Shown here: positions 52,207-64,000 of the stretch, one piece after another | Position numbering within the stretch: the first letter of the stretch is position 1 | Layout: each line of letters opens with the position of its first letter | Assembly: GCA_002281735.1 (NCBI GenBank) | Contig: NCGK01000001.1 | Location: 1 to 64,000 of the forward strand | Origin: Gammaproteobacteria bacterium 28-57-27 | GTDB taxonomy: Bacteria > Pseudomonadota > Gammaproteobacteria > Halothiobacillales > Halothiobacillaceae | DNA length: 64,000 nt | Direction: 5' to 3' | Notes under the pieces: generated by a model | Databases searched by the model: none | Seen by the model: only the letters and a program-made list of their open reading frames with translations | Told to the model about the DNA's origin: nothing | Position numbers and translations under genes: made by a program

Positions 52207-54912
52207 ATGAAGGAAGCTGAAGCAAAGGATCAGGGCTTTTGTCTGCCACCACACCTCTTAATGTGGGCCAAGACGAACAGCCTTGAAGGGGGGCGCTGGC
52301 ATCCATTGTTGCTTCACTTGCTGGATGTTGCGGCGAGTGCAGATGCCATTTTGGCGCGTGAGCCGGAAAGTACGCGCCTGCGATTGGCGGCAGCGTTGGG
52401 ATTGGATTGGGAGGCTGCGCGACCTTGGCTATTGCTGCTGATCGCCTGCCATGACTTGGGCAAAGGCTGTCCCGGCTTCCAATGTAAATGGAAGAATCTC
52501 TCAGGGCTGGATGCTGAGCCGAGTCCTGACACTGCGATCAATCATGCCTTCGTGAGTCAGGTCGAACTGTTCGAGTTGCTGCTTGAACTCGACTGGCCGG
52601 AAGACCTAGCGGAGCTCGCCGCCGATGCGGTGGGCTGCCATCACGGAGAGCGCGCCACGCCGAATAGGCTGGGCGCGCTGGCAGGCAACCGCCGGGCGCT
52701 GGGCAAGCCCGAGTGGCATCAAGCCCGGCGCGCCATATTCGAAGCGCTGCTAGCCGTTTTTGCACCGGGGGAAGTCCCCATCAAAGTCACACTGACCGGC
52801 TCCGATTTCATGTTGCTCGCGGGGCTGACAAGCTTTGCCGACTGGATTGGATCGAACGAAGATGAGTTTCCTTTCGGCAGCCCCGAAGACTGCGAAGAGC
52901 TGAATGCCTGGTTCGACTCGCGTCGCGATCGCAATGCTACCCGCGCACTTGAAGCCATCGGCTGGGCGACGCGTCAGCCGCTATCCACCGCACCCAAAGC
53001 ATTCGCCGAAGTATTTGGCTTCGCGCCTCGACCCTTGCAACAAGCGACTGCCACAGCGCTCGCCGACTTGACCCAGCCCGCCATCTTGCTCGTAGAAGCG
53101 CCGATGGGCGAAGGCAAGACCGAAGCGGCGTTCTATGCACATCTGGAATTGCAACGCCGCTTTGGCCATCGCGGCCTGTACATCGCGCTGCCGACCAAAG
53201 CGACCGGCAACGCCATGTTTGGGCGCACGCTGCGCTTCCTGCGAAGCCAGCGTTGCGAACGCCCGCTCGATCTGCAACTGCTGCATGGCGGCGCACTGTT
53301 GAACGACGACTTTCAGCGCCTCAAACTCGGTGGTATCCACGACCCTCAGTCACCCGGCGATGTGCGTGCAGGCGAGTGGTTCACTCACAAGAAGCGTGCG
53401 TTGCTCTCGGAATATGGTGTTGGCACCATCGATCAGGCACTGCTGACCATCCTCCCGGTGCGCCATCAGTTCGTGCGCCTGTGGGGATTAGCCAATCGCG
53501 TCGTCGTGTTCGATGAAACTCACGCTTATGACGCCTACACCGGCACGCTGCTTTTGCATCTGTTGCGCTGGCTGCTCGCGCTGGGAGCTTCCGTTATTCT
53601 GCTTTCGGCCACGCTGCCGCCAGCGTTCCGGCTCAAACTCGCGGCGCTGACGCATGCCGAACTGCCAGCGGCAGACGTTCGCTATCCGCGCCTTTCCGTG
53701 TACACCGAGGGCCAGAACGTCCGTCAATTCGCTTTCGATGCTGACCCCGAACGACGTTTGCAGATCACGATTCAACCCATCGCAGCCGACTTGCCTGCGC
53801 TACGCGAAGCACTCGACCGCCGGCTTGAGCAGGGTGGCTACGCGCTTGCGCTGGTCAACACGGTGCAACGCGCGCAGGCGCTTTACCAGCTTTATCCCGA
53901 CGGCGAACCCTTGCAGTGCGAAGGCCATCCCATCGGCAAGCGATTGGACGATGGCACTGAGATTTATCTCTTCCACGCGCGTTTTCCCGCTGACCGGCGG
54001 CAGCAGCGCGAGGACGTTGTGCTGAAGATTTTTGGCCCACCGGATCACAATGCCCCCGCACGCACAGGCCGCAAGATTCTCATCGCCACGCAGGTTGCCG
54101 AGCAAAGCCTGGATCTGGATTTCGACCTGATCGCAACTGACCTTGCGCCCATTGACCTCTTGCTGCAACGCGCCGGACGTTTGTGGCGGCATCGGCGGGA
54201 AGCTCGCGCGCTGGCAGCCCCGGTATTGATCGTGGCGGGGCTCGCCGAGGATGAGCCCCCCGATTTCGGCAAACCCCTGTGGTGGGGCGCGGTGTACCGT
54301 GAAGATGTGCTGCTTCGCACGTGGTGTCTGCTGCGAGCTCATTCCCAAATCAGCCTGCCGGACGCCATCGACCCATGGGTTCAGGCAGTGTACGAGGAGA
54401 CTGTTGAAATTCCCGATGCAATACAGGAGCGACATACGCGCACGCTGATTGAAAACGAGGGCAAGCAACGTGCTCATGCCATCGAAGCCAATAAAGCCAT
54501 CATTGGTTTCCCTGACGATGCCTCATGGAACGACCCGGCACGCTTCACGTTGTTCGACGAAGACGAGCCCGGCGTCCATCGCACGCTGATGGCGCACACT
54601 CGCCTCGGCGACGACTCCGTCGTGGCTATCCCGCTGTGGGACGCCGATACGTTCGTAGCCGCAACCCCCGATTTCGCGCAGGCCAAAGCCTGGTTCCTGC
54701 GCGCCATAAGTCTATCGCGCAAGGGGATCGTCAAACGGTTGCAAAAAACCGGTGTGCCGGAAGGTTGGAAGAAAAATCCGCTATTGCGCAACGCTTACCC
54801 GCTACGACTAGACGCTGCATCGTGCTGGGTGGACGATGCCAGTGTGCGACTGGACGACGAACTAGGGTTGATTTACGAATCCACTACCTTTGATACCGGG
54901 GATACCGAATGA
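52207..54912 (+). CDS. cas3: CRISPR-associated helicase-nuclease Cas3 (type I-E)
   Basis: Cas3 (901 aa) is recruited by Cascade to unwind and degrade target DNA. The HD nuclease domain is residues about 25-230, with His82-Asp83 in ACHDLGKG and later His in AVGCHHGE. The SF2 helicase has Walker A APMGEGKTEAAF (298-309), Walker B-like DETH (436-439) and SAT (467-469). The ATG at 52207 has GGGAGAAGG upstream; one at 52159 is less well placed. It overlaps cse1 by ATGA. Confidence 0.97.
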   Translation: MKEAEAKDQGFCLPPHLLMWAKTNSLEGGRWHPLLLHLLDVAASADAILAREPESTRLRLAAALGLDWEAARPWLLLLIACHDLGKGCPGFQCKWKNLSGLDAEPSPDTAINHAFVSQVELFELLLELDWPEDLAELAADAVGCHHGERATPNRLGALAGNRRALGKPEWHQARRAIFEALLAVFAPGEVPIKVTLTGSDFMLLAGLTSFADWIGSNEDEFPFGSPEDCEELNAWFDSRRDRNATRALEAIGWATRQPLSTAPKAFAEVFGFAPRPLQQATATALADLTQPAILLVEAPMGEGKTEAAFYAHLELQRRFGHRGLYIALPTKATGNAMFGRTLRFLRSQRCERPLDLQLLHGGALLNDDFQRLKLGGIHDPQSPGDVRAGEWFTHKKRALLSEYGVGTIDQALLTILPVRHQFVRLWGLANRVVVFDETHAYDAYTGTLLLHLLRWLLALGASVILLSATLPPAFRLKLAALTHAELPAADVRYPRLSVYTEGQNVRQFAFDADPERRLQITIQPIAADLPALREALDRRLEQGGYALALVNTVQRAQALYQLYPDGEPLQCEGHPIGKRLDDGTEIYLFHARFPADRRQQREDVVLKIFGPPDHNAPARTGRKILIATQVAEQSLDLDFDLIATDLAPIDLLLQRAGRLWRHRREARALAAPVLIVAGLAEDEPPDFGKPLWWGAVYREDVLLRTWCLLRAHSQISLPDAIDPWVQAVYEETVEIPDAIQERHTRTLIENEGKQRAHAIEANKAIIGFPDDASWNDPARFTLFDEDEPGVHRTLMAHTRLGDDSVVAIPLWDADTFVAATPDFAQAKAWFLRAISLSRKGIVKRLQKTGVPEGWKKNPLLRNAYPLRLDAASCWVDDASVRLDDELGLIYESTTFDTGDTE

Positions 54913-56441
54913 GCCGCTACAACCTGATTGACGAGCCTTGGATACCTCTGCGCCTGCTCACCGGCGAACGCGCTGAATGGGGGATACGCGATACGCTCGT
55001 ACGCGCCGCCGAAGTCGCCGTCATTGAAGACCCTTCGCCGCTGGTCGTAGCCAGCCTGCACCGATTGCTGCTCGCCGTGCTGTACCGCGCGCTCGAAGGG
55101 CCGGCCGACATCAATCAGGCCAAAGCATGGTTCAGAAGCGGGATACCGGTCGAGAAGGTCGAAGCCTATCTGGAGCGCTGGCGGGATCGGTTCTGGCTTT
55201 TCGATGAGCGCTATCCCTTTGCGCAAATCCCGACCTTCGAGCCCAGAATCTGGCGCGCCTGGACAGCGCTCGCCGCTGAGCACAACGCCGATAACGCCAA
55301 AGTGCTGTTCGATCACATCGACGTCGAGCTCCCCGGTGTCGCTACCGAAGGCGCAACGGCGCGCTGGCTGCTGGCCACGCAAACGTTCTCGGTCAGTGCC
55401 GGTAAGAGTGAGCTGTCGCACACCGGCACTGCCCCCTCAGCCACCGCCGCGATGGTCTTGCCGCTGGGGCGGAATCTGCACGACACGCTGTTGCTGGCGC
55501 TCGTTCCGCAGAATCGGGAAATCCTTGCCTCCGACCTACCGCTGTGGGAGCGTCCGCCCGAATCACTCAACAGCCTCAAATCGGGTGCGGAGCGTGGCAT
55601 CGTGGGCTACGCCGATCGCTATACCTGGCGCACGCGCTCGGTGCGCTTGCAAGCGCACGACAATGGGGGGATCGAAAAACTCGCGTTCGCTTCCGGCGTG
55701 GACAACATGTCCATAGATAGCCTCGATCCTATGCTTGGCTACCGAATTGACGATAAAAAGGGGCGCCTGCCAATTCAGTTTAGAGCGCGCGGTTTGTGGC
55801 GCGATTTTGACTCCCTTTTGCCCGATAACGAGAAGCTTGCGCCTGCCGTCATTGAGCATGCCGCCGCCCTTACTCGCACGCAACGCGAGCGCTTTCCTCA
55901 ATCAGTCATGGTGCTGGGGCAGGCCAACAACAAAGCCAAGATCGAATACTGGCGCATGGAACGTTATACCTTGCCGCAAGCTTTGCTCGGCGACCGCTCA
56001 ATCCGCACTGAAATCCGCCAGCTTCTGAGCGACGCGGAGGATGCGCAAACTGCGCTGTGGCGTGCCTGCAAGTCCTACGCGCGAGACATTCTAAGTCGTG
56101 GCGAGCGCGAGCCCGACGGCAAAGACATCAGCAAATTTGTCGAGCAGATGCCTGCGACTCCGTGGTACTGGTCTCAGCTTGAAGCCGCTTTCCACGATGT
56201 ACTACGGAGCTACACGCTGGAGCGCGACCCAAACGACATCCGCTGCGACTGGCTAATAACTATCCGCAACACCCTGCGTGCCGCTTGGGTACAACACAGC
56301 ACGAGTGTTTCGACCGGCGACGCTTGGGCGATTCGCGCGCTGGTCAAGGCCGAACGCGCGATCAATCGCAAGCTTGGAGAGTTGAACGAGGAAATCCAGA
56401 AATACCAAACCCACCGCAAATCACAGGAGGAAAAAGCATGA
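54909..56441 (+). CDS. casA: Cascade large subunit Cse1 (Cas8e)
   Basis: Cse1 (510 aa) recognises the PAM and recruits Cas3. The beginning SRYNLIDEPWIPLRLLTGE is the classic Cse1 N-terminus, and the central block LWERPP and FWLFDERYPFAQIP are typical. Length fits. It is coupled to cas3 and cse2 by ATGA overlaps, so Cascade subunits are made together. Confidence 0.95.
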   Translation: MSRYNLIDEPWIPLRLLTGERAEWGIRDTLVRAAEVAVIEDPSPLVVASLHRLLLAVLYRALEGPADINQAKAWFRSGIPVEKVEAYLERWRDRFWLFDERYPFAQIPTFEPRIWRAWTALAAEHNADNAKVLFDHIDVELPGVATEGATARWLLATQTFSVSAGKSELSHTGTAPSATAAMVLPLGRNLHDTLLLALVPQNREILASDLPLWERPPESLNSLKSGAERGIVGYADRYTWRTRSVRLQAHDNGGIEKLAFASGVDNMSIDSLDPMLGYRIDDKKGRLPIQFRARGLWRDFDSLLPDNEKLAPAVIEHAAALTRTQRERFPQSVMVLGQANNKAKIEYWRMERYTLPQALLGDRSIRTEIRQLLSDAEDAQTALWRACKSYARDILSRGEREPDGKDISKFVEQMPATPWYWSQLEAAFHDVLRSYTLERDPNDIRCDWLITIRNTLRAAWVQHSTSVSTGDAWAIRALVKAERAINRKLGELNEEIQKYQTHRKSQEEKA

Positions 56442-56946
56442 GCGCATTCATCGCCTGGCTGGAAAAACTGAACGAGACAGATAACAAGGCAAGGGCGGTG
56501 TTGCGCCGCAGTCTCGCCTTTGAACCGGGGCAGTACATCCCGGCTTTTCCCTACGTCGAACCGTTTGTGAAGAACGACGATGGCTGGCGCAGAGCTATGC
56601 ACTACCTTGTTGCGGGGTTGTGGGCTGCGCATTGGCGCCAAGGGCAAACCGGGCAGCGGATGCCGCTGGCCAAAGCCTGCGCTGTGCATCAACTTCAAAG
56701 CGGTTCGGCAAGCACCGAGCGCCGTTTTATCAACGTGCTTGATGCCGACCGCGAGCAGTTGCCGCACCGCCTGCGCCAGATGACCGCTTTGCTGGCCGAG
56801 CAGCCCATCGACTTTGAGCAACTGCTGAACGATCTGCTCGCCTGGAGTTACGACAGCAAGCGTACTCAGAACACTTGGGCGCGTGAGTTCTACCGCACAC
56901 TTACCCCATCCCCTGCTGAACCTACCCATGAAATGGAGACCGCCGC

Positions 56947-56950
<4 letters not shown>
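56438..56950 (+). CDS. casB: Cascade small subunit Cse2 (Cas11e)
   Basis: Cse2 (170 aa) forms the inner belly of Cascade and stabilises the displaced strand. It is all-helical. KARAVLRRSLAFEPGQYIPAFPYVEPF and FINVLDADREQLPHRLRQM are typical blocks. Start and stop overlap neighbours by ATGA. Confidence 0.94.
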
Positions 56951-58101
<1,151 letters not shown>

Positions 58102-58104
58102 GCC

Positions 58105-58800
58105 ATGCCGACTTTGCTGCTACGGCTCGCGGGGCCAATGCAATCCTGGGGTACGACCAGCCGTTTCGACCAGCGCGATACCGGCAAGGAGCCGAGCAAG
58201 TCCGGCGTGATCGGCCTGCTCGCTGCTGCACTGGGCATCGACCGGGAAAACTGGATCGACCTCGAACCGCTGACACACTTGGCGATGGGCGTGCGTCATG
58301 ACCGGCTCGGCGTGTTGAAGCGCGACTATCAAACTGCCGGCTGTGCTGCGACCGACAAGATGCGACGCGCAGATGGCTCGCTGTCCGAAGACGGTGTGAC
58401 TTCGCAGCGCCACTACCTCGCTGACGCCGTGTTTTTGGTCGCCCTTGAAGGCCGGGATCGCTCTTTGCTCGAACACGCGCACGCGGCTTTGAATAACCCG
58501 GTATGGCCGCTTGCACTGGGGCGCAAATCCTATGTGCCTGCGGAATCCATCTGGCTGGATGGCGGCGTGGTCGATATGTCCCTGCTCGACGCGCTTGCCG
58601 CATGGCCGTGGCTCGCTACGCCAAGAAAGTGGGAAGCAATACCTGAGCGTTTGTTGGTTTCCATCGAATCAAGTGATGGAGCCGGTGCATTGAGGATGGA
58701 TCAGCCGCTGTCCTCATTTGCGGAGCGGCGCTTTGGCGCGCGCTTTGTGCATTCCGACTGGATCAAACTCACATTGGAGACGAACAATGCGGCTGCATAG
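58105..58800 (+). CDS. casD: Cascade subunit Cas5e
   Basis: Cas5e (231 aa) binds the 5' handle of the crRNA and caps the backbone. LRLAGPMQSWGTTSRFDQRDTGKEPSKSGVIGLLAAALG is reached in one run here as LAGPMQSWGTTSRF and PSKSGVIGLLAAALG. The glycine-rich palm and the C-terminal segment are normal. It overlaps cas6e by 14 bases. Confidence 0.96.
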   Translation: MPTLLLRLAGPMQSWGTTSRFDQRDTGKEPSKSGVIGLLAAALGIDRENWIDLEPLTHLAMGVRHDRLGVLKRDYQTAGCAATDKMRRADGSLSEDGVTSQRHYLADAVFLVALEGRDRSLLEHAHAALNNPVWPLALGRKSYVPAESIWLDGGVVDMSLLDALAAWPWLATPRKWEAIPERLLVSIESSDGAGALRMDQPLSSFAERRFGARFVHSDWIKLTLETNNAAA

Positions 58801-59479
58801 AATCCATCCCAACCCGCGTAACCGTGAAGTGCGTCGCGACCTTGCCGATCCGTATCAGATGCACGCCAGCCTTTCGCGTGTGTTTTGTCCGCCAGAACAG
58901 AAGTGTCCGCCTGGCGCAATCCTCTGGCGGCTGGAGCCGGAGACCGACCCAGCAGGGAGGCCACGTCTACTGATTCAAAGCAGTCTGGAGCCCGACTGGT
59001 CTCCCATGATCGAGTCGGGTTGGCTAAGTCACGTCGATCCAGGGATAGACCTGACGCAAAAGCTTGCGCTTGACAAGCTTCATGCGGGACAGCGTTTCCG
59101 CTTTCGGTTGCGCGCCAACCCCAGCAAAAGCATGGATGGCAAGCGGCAAGGGTTATTGAATCAAGATGCGCAAATGCAATGGTTGCAGCGCAAAGGTCAT
59201 TTGCATGGCTTCGCGCTTTCTGAACCTAGTTCAGTGGATTATTTTGATTTCATGGCGCAATCCTCTACTCACGTTTATGCCGACTGCCGGATCACGCATG
59301 AACACATGTTGCGCGGAAGCCAACATGGCGGGAACAGTATTCGCGTGTTTGCCGCATTGTTTGAAGGACAGTTGAGTGTTACCGACCCAGAATTGTTCAA
59401 ACAGGCACTGGCACAAGGCATTGGTCACGCCAAAATGATGGGGCTAGGGTTGCTTTCTGTTGTACCCGTGCCCGATTAA
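58787..59479 (+). CDS. casE: CRISPR RNA endonuclease Cas6e
   Basis: Cas6e (230 aa) cuts the pre-crRNA repeat hairpin and keeps the 3' end. The N-terminal DPYQMHASLSRVF holds the catalytic His region. The C-terminal GIGHAKMMGLGLLSVVPV is the glycine-rich loop. The ATG at 58787 (MRLHRIHPN) is inside cas5e. Normal length. Confidence 0.95.
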   Translation: MRLHRIHPNPRNREVRRDLADPYQMHASLSRVFCPPEQKCPPGAILWRLEPETDPAGRPRLLIQSSLEPDWSPMIESGWLSHVDPGIDLTQKLALDKLHAGQRFRFRLRANPSKSMDGKRQGLLNQDAQMQWLQRKGHLHGFALSEPSSVDYFDFMAQSSTHVYADCRITHEHMLRGSQHGGNSIRVFAALFEGQLSVTDPELFKQALAQGIGHAKMMGLGLLSVVPVPD

Positions 59480-59563
59480 TGGGCTGTGCCGCGCATGAAC
59501 ATGGTGGAGCGAGAGCGTCACCATCCTGGCCGTGCGCCACCAACGCGAGGAGGATGACCACTG

Positions 59564-60764
<1,201 letters not shown>

Positions 60765-60813
60765 AATTTTCCGGTGCCTGAAAGTTCTTTAAAAACAGGC
60801 ATAAACAGGAAGT
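60765..60813 (+). promoter_or_regulatory. CRISPR leader
   Basis: A short 49-base leader, A-rich in its centre (TTCTTTAAAAACAGGCATAAA). It joins the first repeat at 60814. The array promoter probably lies here or inside cas2. I see no clear IHF consensus site. Confidence 0.65.
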
Positions 60814-63800
60814 CTGTTCCCCGCACACGCGGGGATGAACCGCCGCACTCGCAGGCCATACTCTGTATTGCTGCCTGTTCCCCGCACACGCGGGGATGAA
60901 CCGCACCCTCCCTCCGGCGCTTGCAACAAAGATCGCTGTTCCCCGCACACGCGGGGATGAACCGAGCTTTTAGCGCAGCTTGATGCCACGCCTGAACTGT
61001 TCCCCGCACACGCGGGGATGAACCGGCTGGCGGCCCACCGTCGGCGCATCCACCATCCTGTTCCCCGCACACGCGGGGATGAACCGCATTGCCTAGGTCA
61101 AGGAAATGACTATGGAACCTGTTCCCCGCACACGCGGGGATGAACCGCTGGGTGAGTTGCCCGCGTGCATTGTCGAGCACTGTTCCCCGCACACGCGGGG
61201 ATGAACCGACGGCGTGCCATTCCCCGTGAGATTCGTCCGCCTGTTCCCCGCACACGCGGGGATGAACCGTCTCCCTCGGACGACAACATGATGCGGTCAA
61301 TCTGTTCCCCGCACACGCGGGGATGAACCGGTAATGTTGACGGAATTTTTGACAAGATCATTCTGTTCCCCGCACACGCGGGGATGAACCGTGGCTACCT
61401 CATGCCCGGCAATCTGATCCAGCCTGTTCCCCGCACACGCGGGGATGAACCGCGTTCGCCCGCGCTGCGACACCATTGGGTGTACTGTTCCCCGCACACG
61501 CGGGGATGAACCGTATTAATTTTTTCTTACAATGCGAAAAAAAAGCTGTTCCCCGCACACGCGGGGATGAACCGCCATGCTTATCGGAACGTTAGGGGAT
61601 ACCAAACTGTTCCCCGCACACGCGGGGATGAACCGTTCGCACAACGCTCAACGATGATGCTCGCCGACTGTTCCCCGCACACGCGGGGATGAACCCAGTG
61701 TATGCGTGGCGGGAAACCGCCGTGCGTGCCTGTTCCCCGCACACGCGGGGATGAACCGACGGCAGGCCGGTGGTGTGCGCCAAAACCTTGCTGTTCCCCG
61801 CACACGCGGGGATGAACCGGCACGCGACTGCTGGCCGTGACCGGCGATTACCTGTTCCCCGCACACGCGGGGATGAACCGTCAAACGCTTGCATGTACAA
61901 CTCGCAGTTTTGCTGTTCCCCGCACACGCGGGGATGAACCGTGTGAGACTTAAAATCTCTCGATCGAAAGATCCTGTTCCCCGCACACGCGGGGATGAAC
62001 CGTCACAGCAGGCGGCGCGGATGTGACCGGTTTTCTGTTCCCCGCACACGCGGGGATGAACCGGTTGATTTTTTCGTCGAACGTTGGGGGTCTGACTGTT
62101 CCCCGCACACGCGGGGATGAACCGACGACTGACCATTTGCAACATCAACAACAGCACTGTTCCCCGCACACGCGGGGATGAACCGACGATGTCCACATCG
62201 TCAAGGTGTGGATCAAACTGTTCCCCGCACACGCGGGGATGAACCGGTCGATATGACAGGCGTGTTCAAACATGCGCACTGTTCCCCGCACACGCGGGGA
62301 TGAACCGGTAAAAAACGATGAGCCAGAGAATGAACCTCCCTGTTCCCCGCACACGCGGGGATGAACCGATTTATGAATGGTCAGGAATGAGCGCAGCCGA
62401 CTGTTCCCCGCACACGCGGGGATGAACCGAAAAAAGCTGATGCTGAAGAGAGCAAGGCCAGCTGTTCCCCGCACACGCGGGGATGAACCGTAACAGCTCT
62501 AACGTTCCAACTTCAACGTTTCCTGTTCCCCGCACACGCGGGGATGAACCGCATGGTCACAGTTCATTTTGAGGACTGAGAGACTGTTCCCCGCACACGC
62601 GGGGATGAACCGGACGGCAAAGCGCTGGCTGTAACCGTGCTGGCCTGTTCCCCGCACACGCGGGGATGAACCGGTTTTACCCATAACAAGAGGCTCTCCG
62701 AACATCTGTTCCCCGCACACGCGGGGATGAACCGCTGAATGAGATTCACGAGACGGTGACGACCGACTGTTCCCCGCACACGCGGGGATGAACCGTCACC
62801 CGGTCGGGTTGTACATGCTCCGCTCGTCTGTTCCCCGCACACGCGGGGATGAACCGCTGAGTAACTGTCCCTAAATAGCCTGCCATCTCTGTTCCCCGCA
62901 CACGCGGGGATGAACCGTGTGGCTGGATTATCTCCCTCCCATTGCCCGCCTGTTCCCCGCACACGCGGGGATGAACCGGATTCCCGGCTTGTGCTTCGGC
63001 CTGAGTAAACCTGTTCCCCGCACACGCGGGGATGAACCGTTGCTGGTAAATGTTATAAGGGCTGTTCGATGCTGTTCCCCGCACACGCGGGGATGAACCG
63101 ATACCCATTAATTAGGGGTGAGGATATACGTACTGTTCCCCGCACACGCGGGGATGAACCGCGCTTTCCCGTGCGCAAACGTTCATGGGCATGCTGTTCC
63201 CCGCACACGCGGGGATGAACCGGCGTCAGAGCATGGGCAGAAGCGCGTTCACCCCTGTTCCCCGCACACGCGGGGATGAACCGCCTCGTCACTCCAAACC
63301 ACCGTAGCGCGCTCACTGTTCCCCGCACACGCGGGGATGAACCGTCGCGCCCGGCGCTGTACGAGCGCATGACGATCTGTTCCCCGCACACGCGGGGATG
63401 AACCGCGCGTCGATTGATGGAGGGCGCCGCATGATCTCTGTTCCCCGCACACGCGGGGATGAACCGTGGACGCGATGACGCAGGCACTCAGGCGGCTGCT
63501 GTTCCCCGCACACGCGGGGATGAACCGTCGCTGGACATTGTTTTGCAGGCAGACAGCTCCTGTTCCCCGCACACGCGGGGATGAACCGCACATTATGTTC
63601 TTCAACAAGTCCGCGCTTCGCTGTTCCCCGCACACGCGGGGATGAACCGGCTGCTACGCTCATGCTAGAGTACGCAGTAACCTGTTCCCCGCACACGCGG
63701 GGATGAACCGCGCGGGTTCTTCCCCGGCGTGAAGCTCCTGATCTGTTCCCCGCACACGCGGGGATGAACCGTCTTCGCGGTCTTTGTCGAGCAGCAAAAG

Positions 63801-64000
63801 CCCCTGTTCCCCGCACACGCGGGGATGAACCGCTTTAAGAATGGCAGAAGAGTGCAGGCGTGCTCTGTTCCCCGCACACGCGGGGATGAACCGGCATGAA
63901 CAATGAATTGATGTTTAGTTCCGCCCTGTTCCCCGCACACGCGGGGATGAACCGATATTGTGCTTGGCAAAGACACCGCCGTGCAGCTGTTCCCCGCACA
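60814..64000 (+). CRISPR. Type I-E CRISPR array, at least 53 repeats
   Basis: The 29-bp repeat starts CTGTTCCCCGC, has ACAC as its loop region and ends GCGGGGATGAACCG. The CCCCGC/GCGGGG arms form the Cas6e hairpin. Starts recur every 61 bases (32-base spacers), except after the 15th repeat (61668), where the spacer is 33 bases and the repeat ends in C instead of G. There are 52 complete spacers; the 53rd repeat is cut by the window end. Transcription is on the plus strand, away from cas2. I noticed no duplicate among the first 15 spacers. Confidence 0.98.

Overview
The window looks like chromosomal DNA of a GC-rich gammaproteobacterium, perhaps a chemolithotroph or purple-sulfur relative; the species cannot be fixed from sequence alone. 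Evidence: an Azotobacter-like nif gene order, the enterobacterial-style order thrS-infC-rpmI-rplT-pheST-ihfA-merR followed by tRNAs, ubiG, split pqiABC genes, and a type I-E CRISPR-Cas system of Escherichia type.

Region 1 (1-22104) is the downstream part of a molybdenum nitrogenase cluster; nifHDK would lie to the left. Order: nafY/nifY and two coupled unknowns, nifE-nifN-nifX-rseC-DUF269-DUF683-fdxB and an unknown, apbE, then iscA-nifU-nifS and an unknown. A TetR/CMD/nitroreductase cassette on the minus strand interrupts it. Then nifV-cysE-unknown-nifW-nifZ-nifM, a 33-aa ORF, a CCG-type Fe-S oxidoreductase, a thioredoxin-like [2Fe-2S] ferredoxin and a NifZ-like protein. Three sigma54 -24/-12 promoters, each with an upstream TGT-N10-ACA NifA site, drive nifE, iscA-nifU and nifV. 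The genes build FeMo-co (NifENXV, NafY), supply Fe-S clusters (NifUS, IscA, CysE), mature the nitrogenase proteins (NifWZM) and supply electrons (ferredoxins, Rnf-type accessory factors).

Region 2 (22135-36796) is core genome: DUF167, DUF445, ubiG, pqiABC, four tRNA genes (His, Arg, Pro, Val) and the translation operon thrS to ihfA. Its leaders hold regulatory RNA, including a hairpin before thrS whose 7-nt loop copies a tRNA-Thr anticodon loop.

Region 3 (36900-50722) is a nitrogen-scavenging locus between two transposase remnants and next to tRNA-Val. It holds an NtrC/sigma54-type promoter, a NitT/TauT-type ABC transporter, a creatininase-family amidohydrolase, a type III glutamine synthetase, a NikR-like regulator, two DUF1989 proteins, a 1208-aa biotin carboxylase of the urea/guanidine carboxylase family, and convergent allophanate hydrolase. 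The gene set fits guanidine degradation better than plain urea degradation. The carboxylase leader carries three hairpins with ACGN tetraloops, resembling the guanidine-II (mini-ykkC) riboswitch.

Region 4 (50787-64000) is a complete type I-E CRISPR-Cas locus: a WYL regulator (BrxR/CapW-like), an unknown 101-aa gene, cas3, cse1, cse2, cas7e, cas5e, cas6e, cas1, cas2, and an array of 53 repeat starts that runs off the window end. Two matching 17-nt operator-like sites lie between the WYL gene and the cas genes. One covers the regulator's -35 box and the other the probable start of the cas transcript, suggesting a repressed, inducible defence operon.
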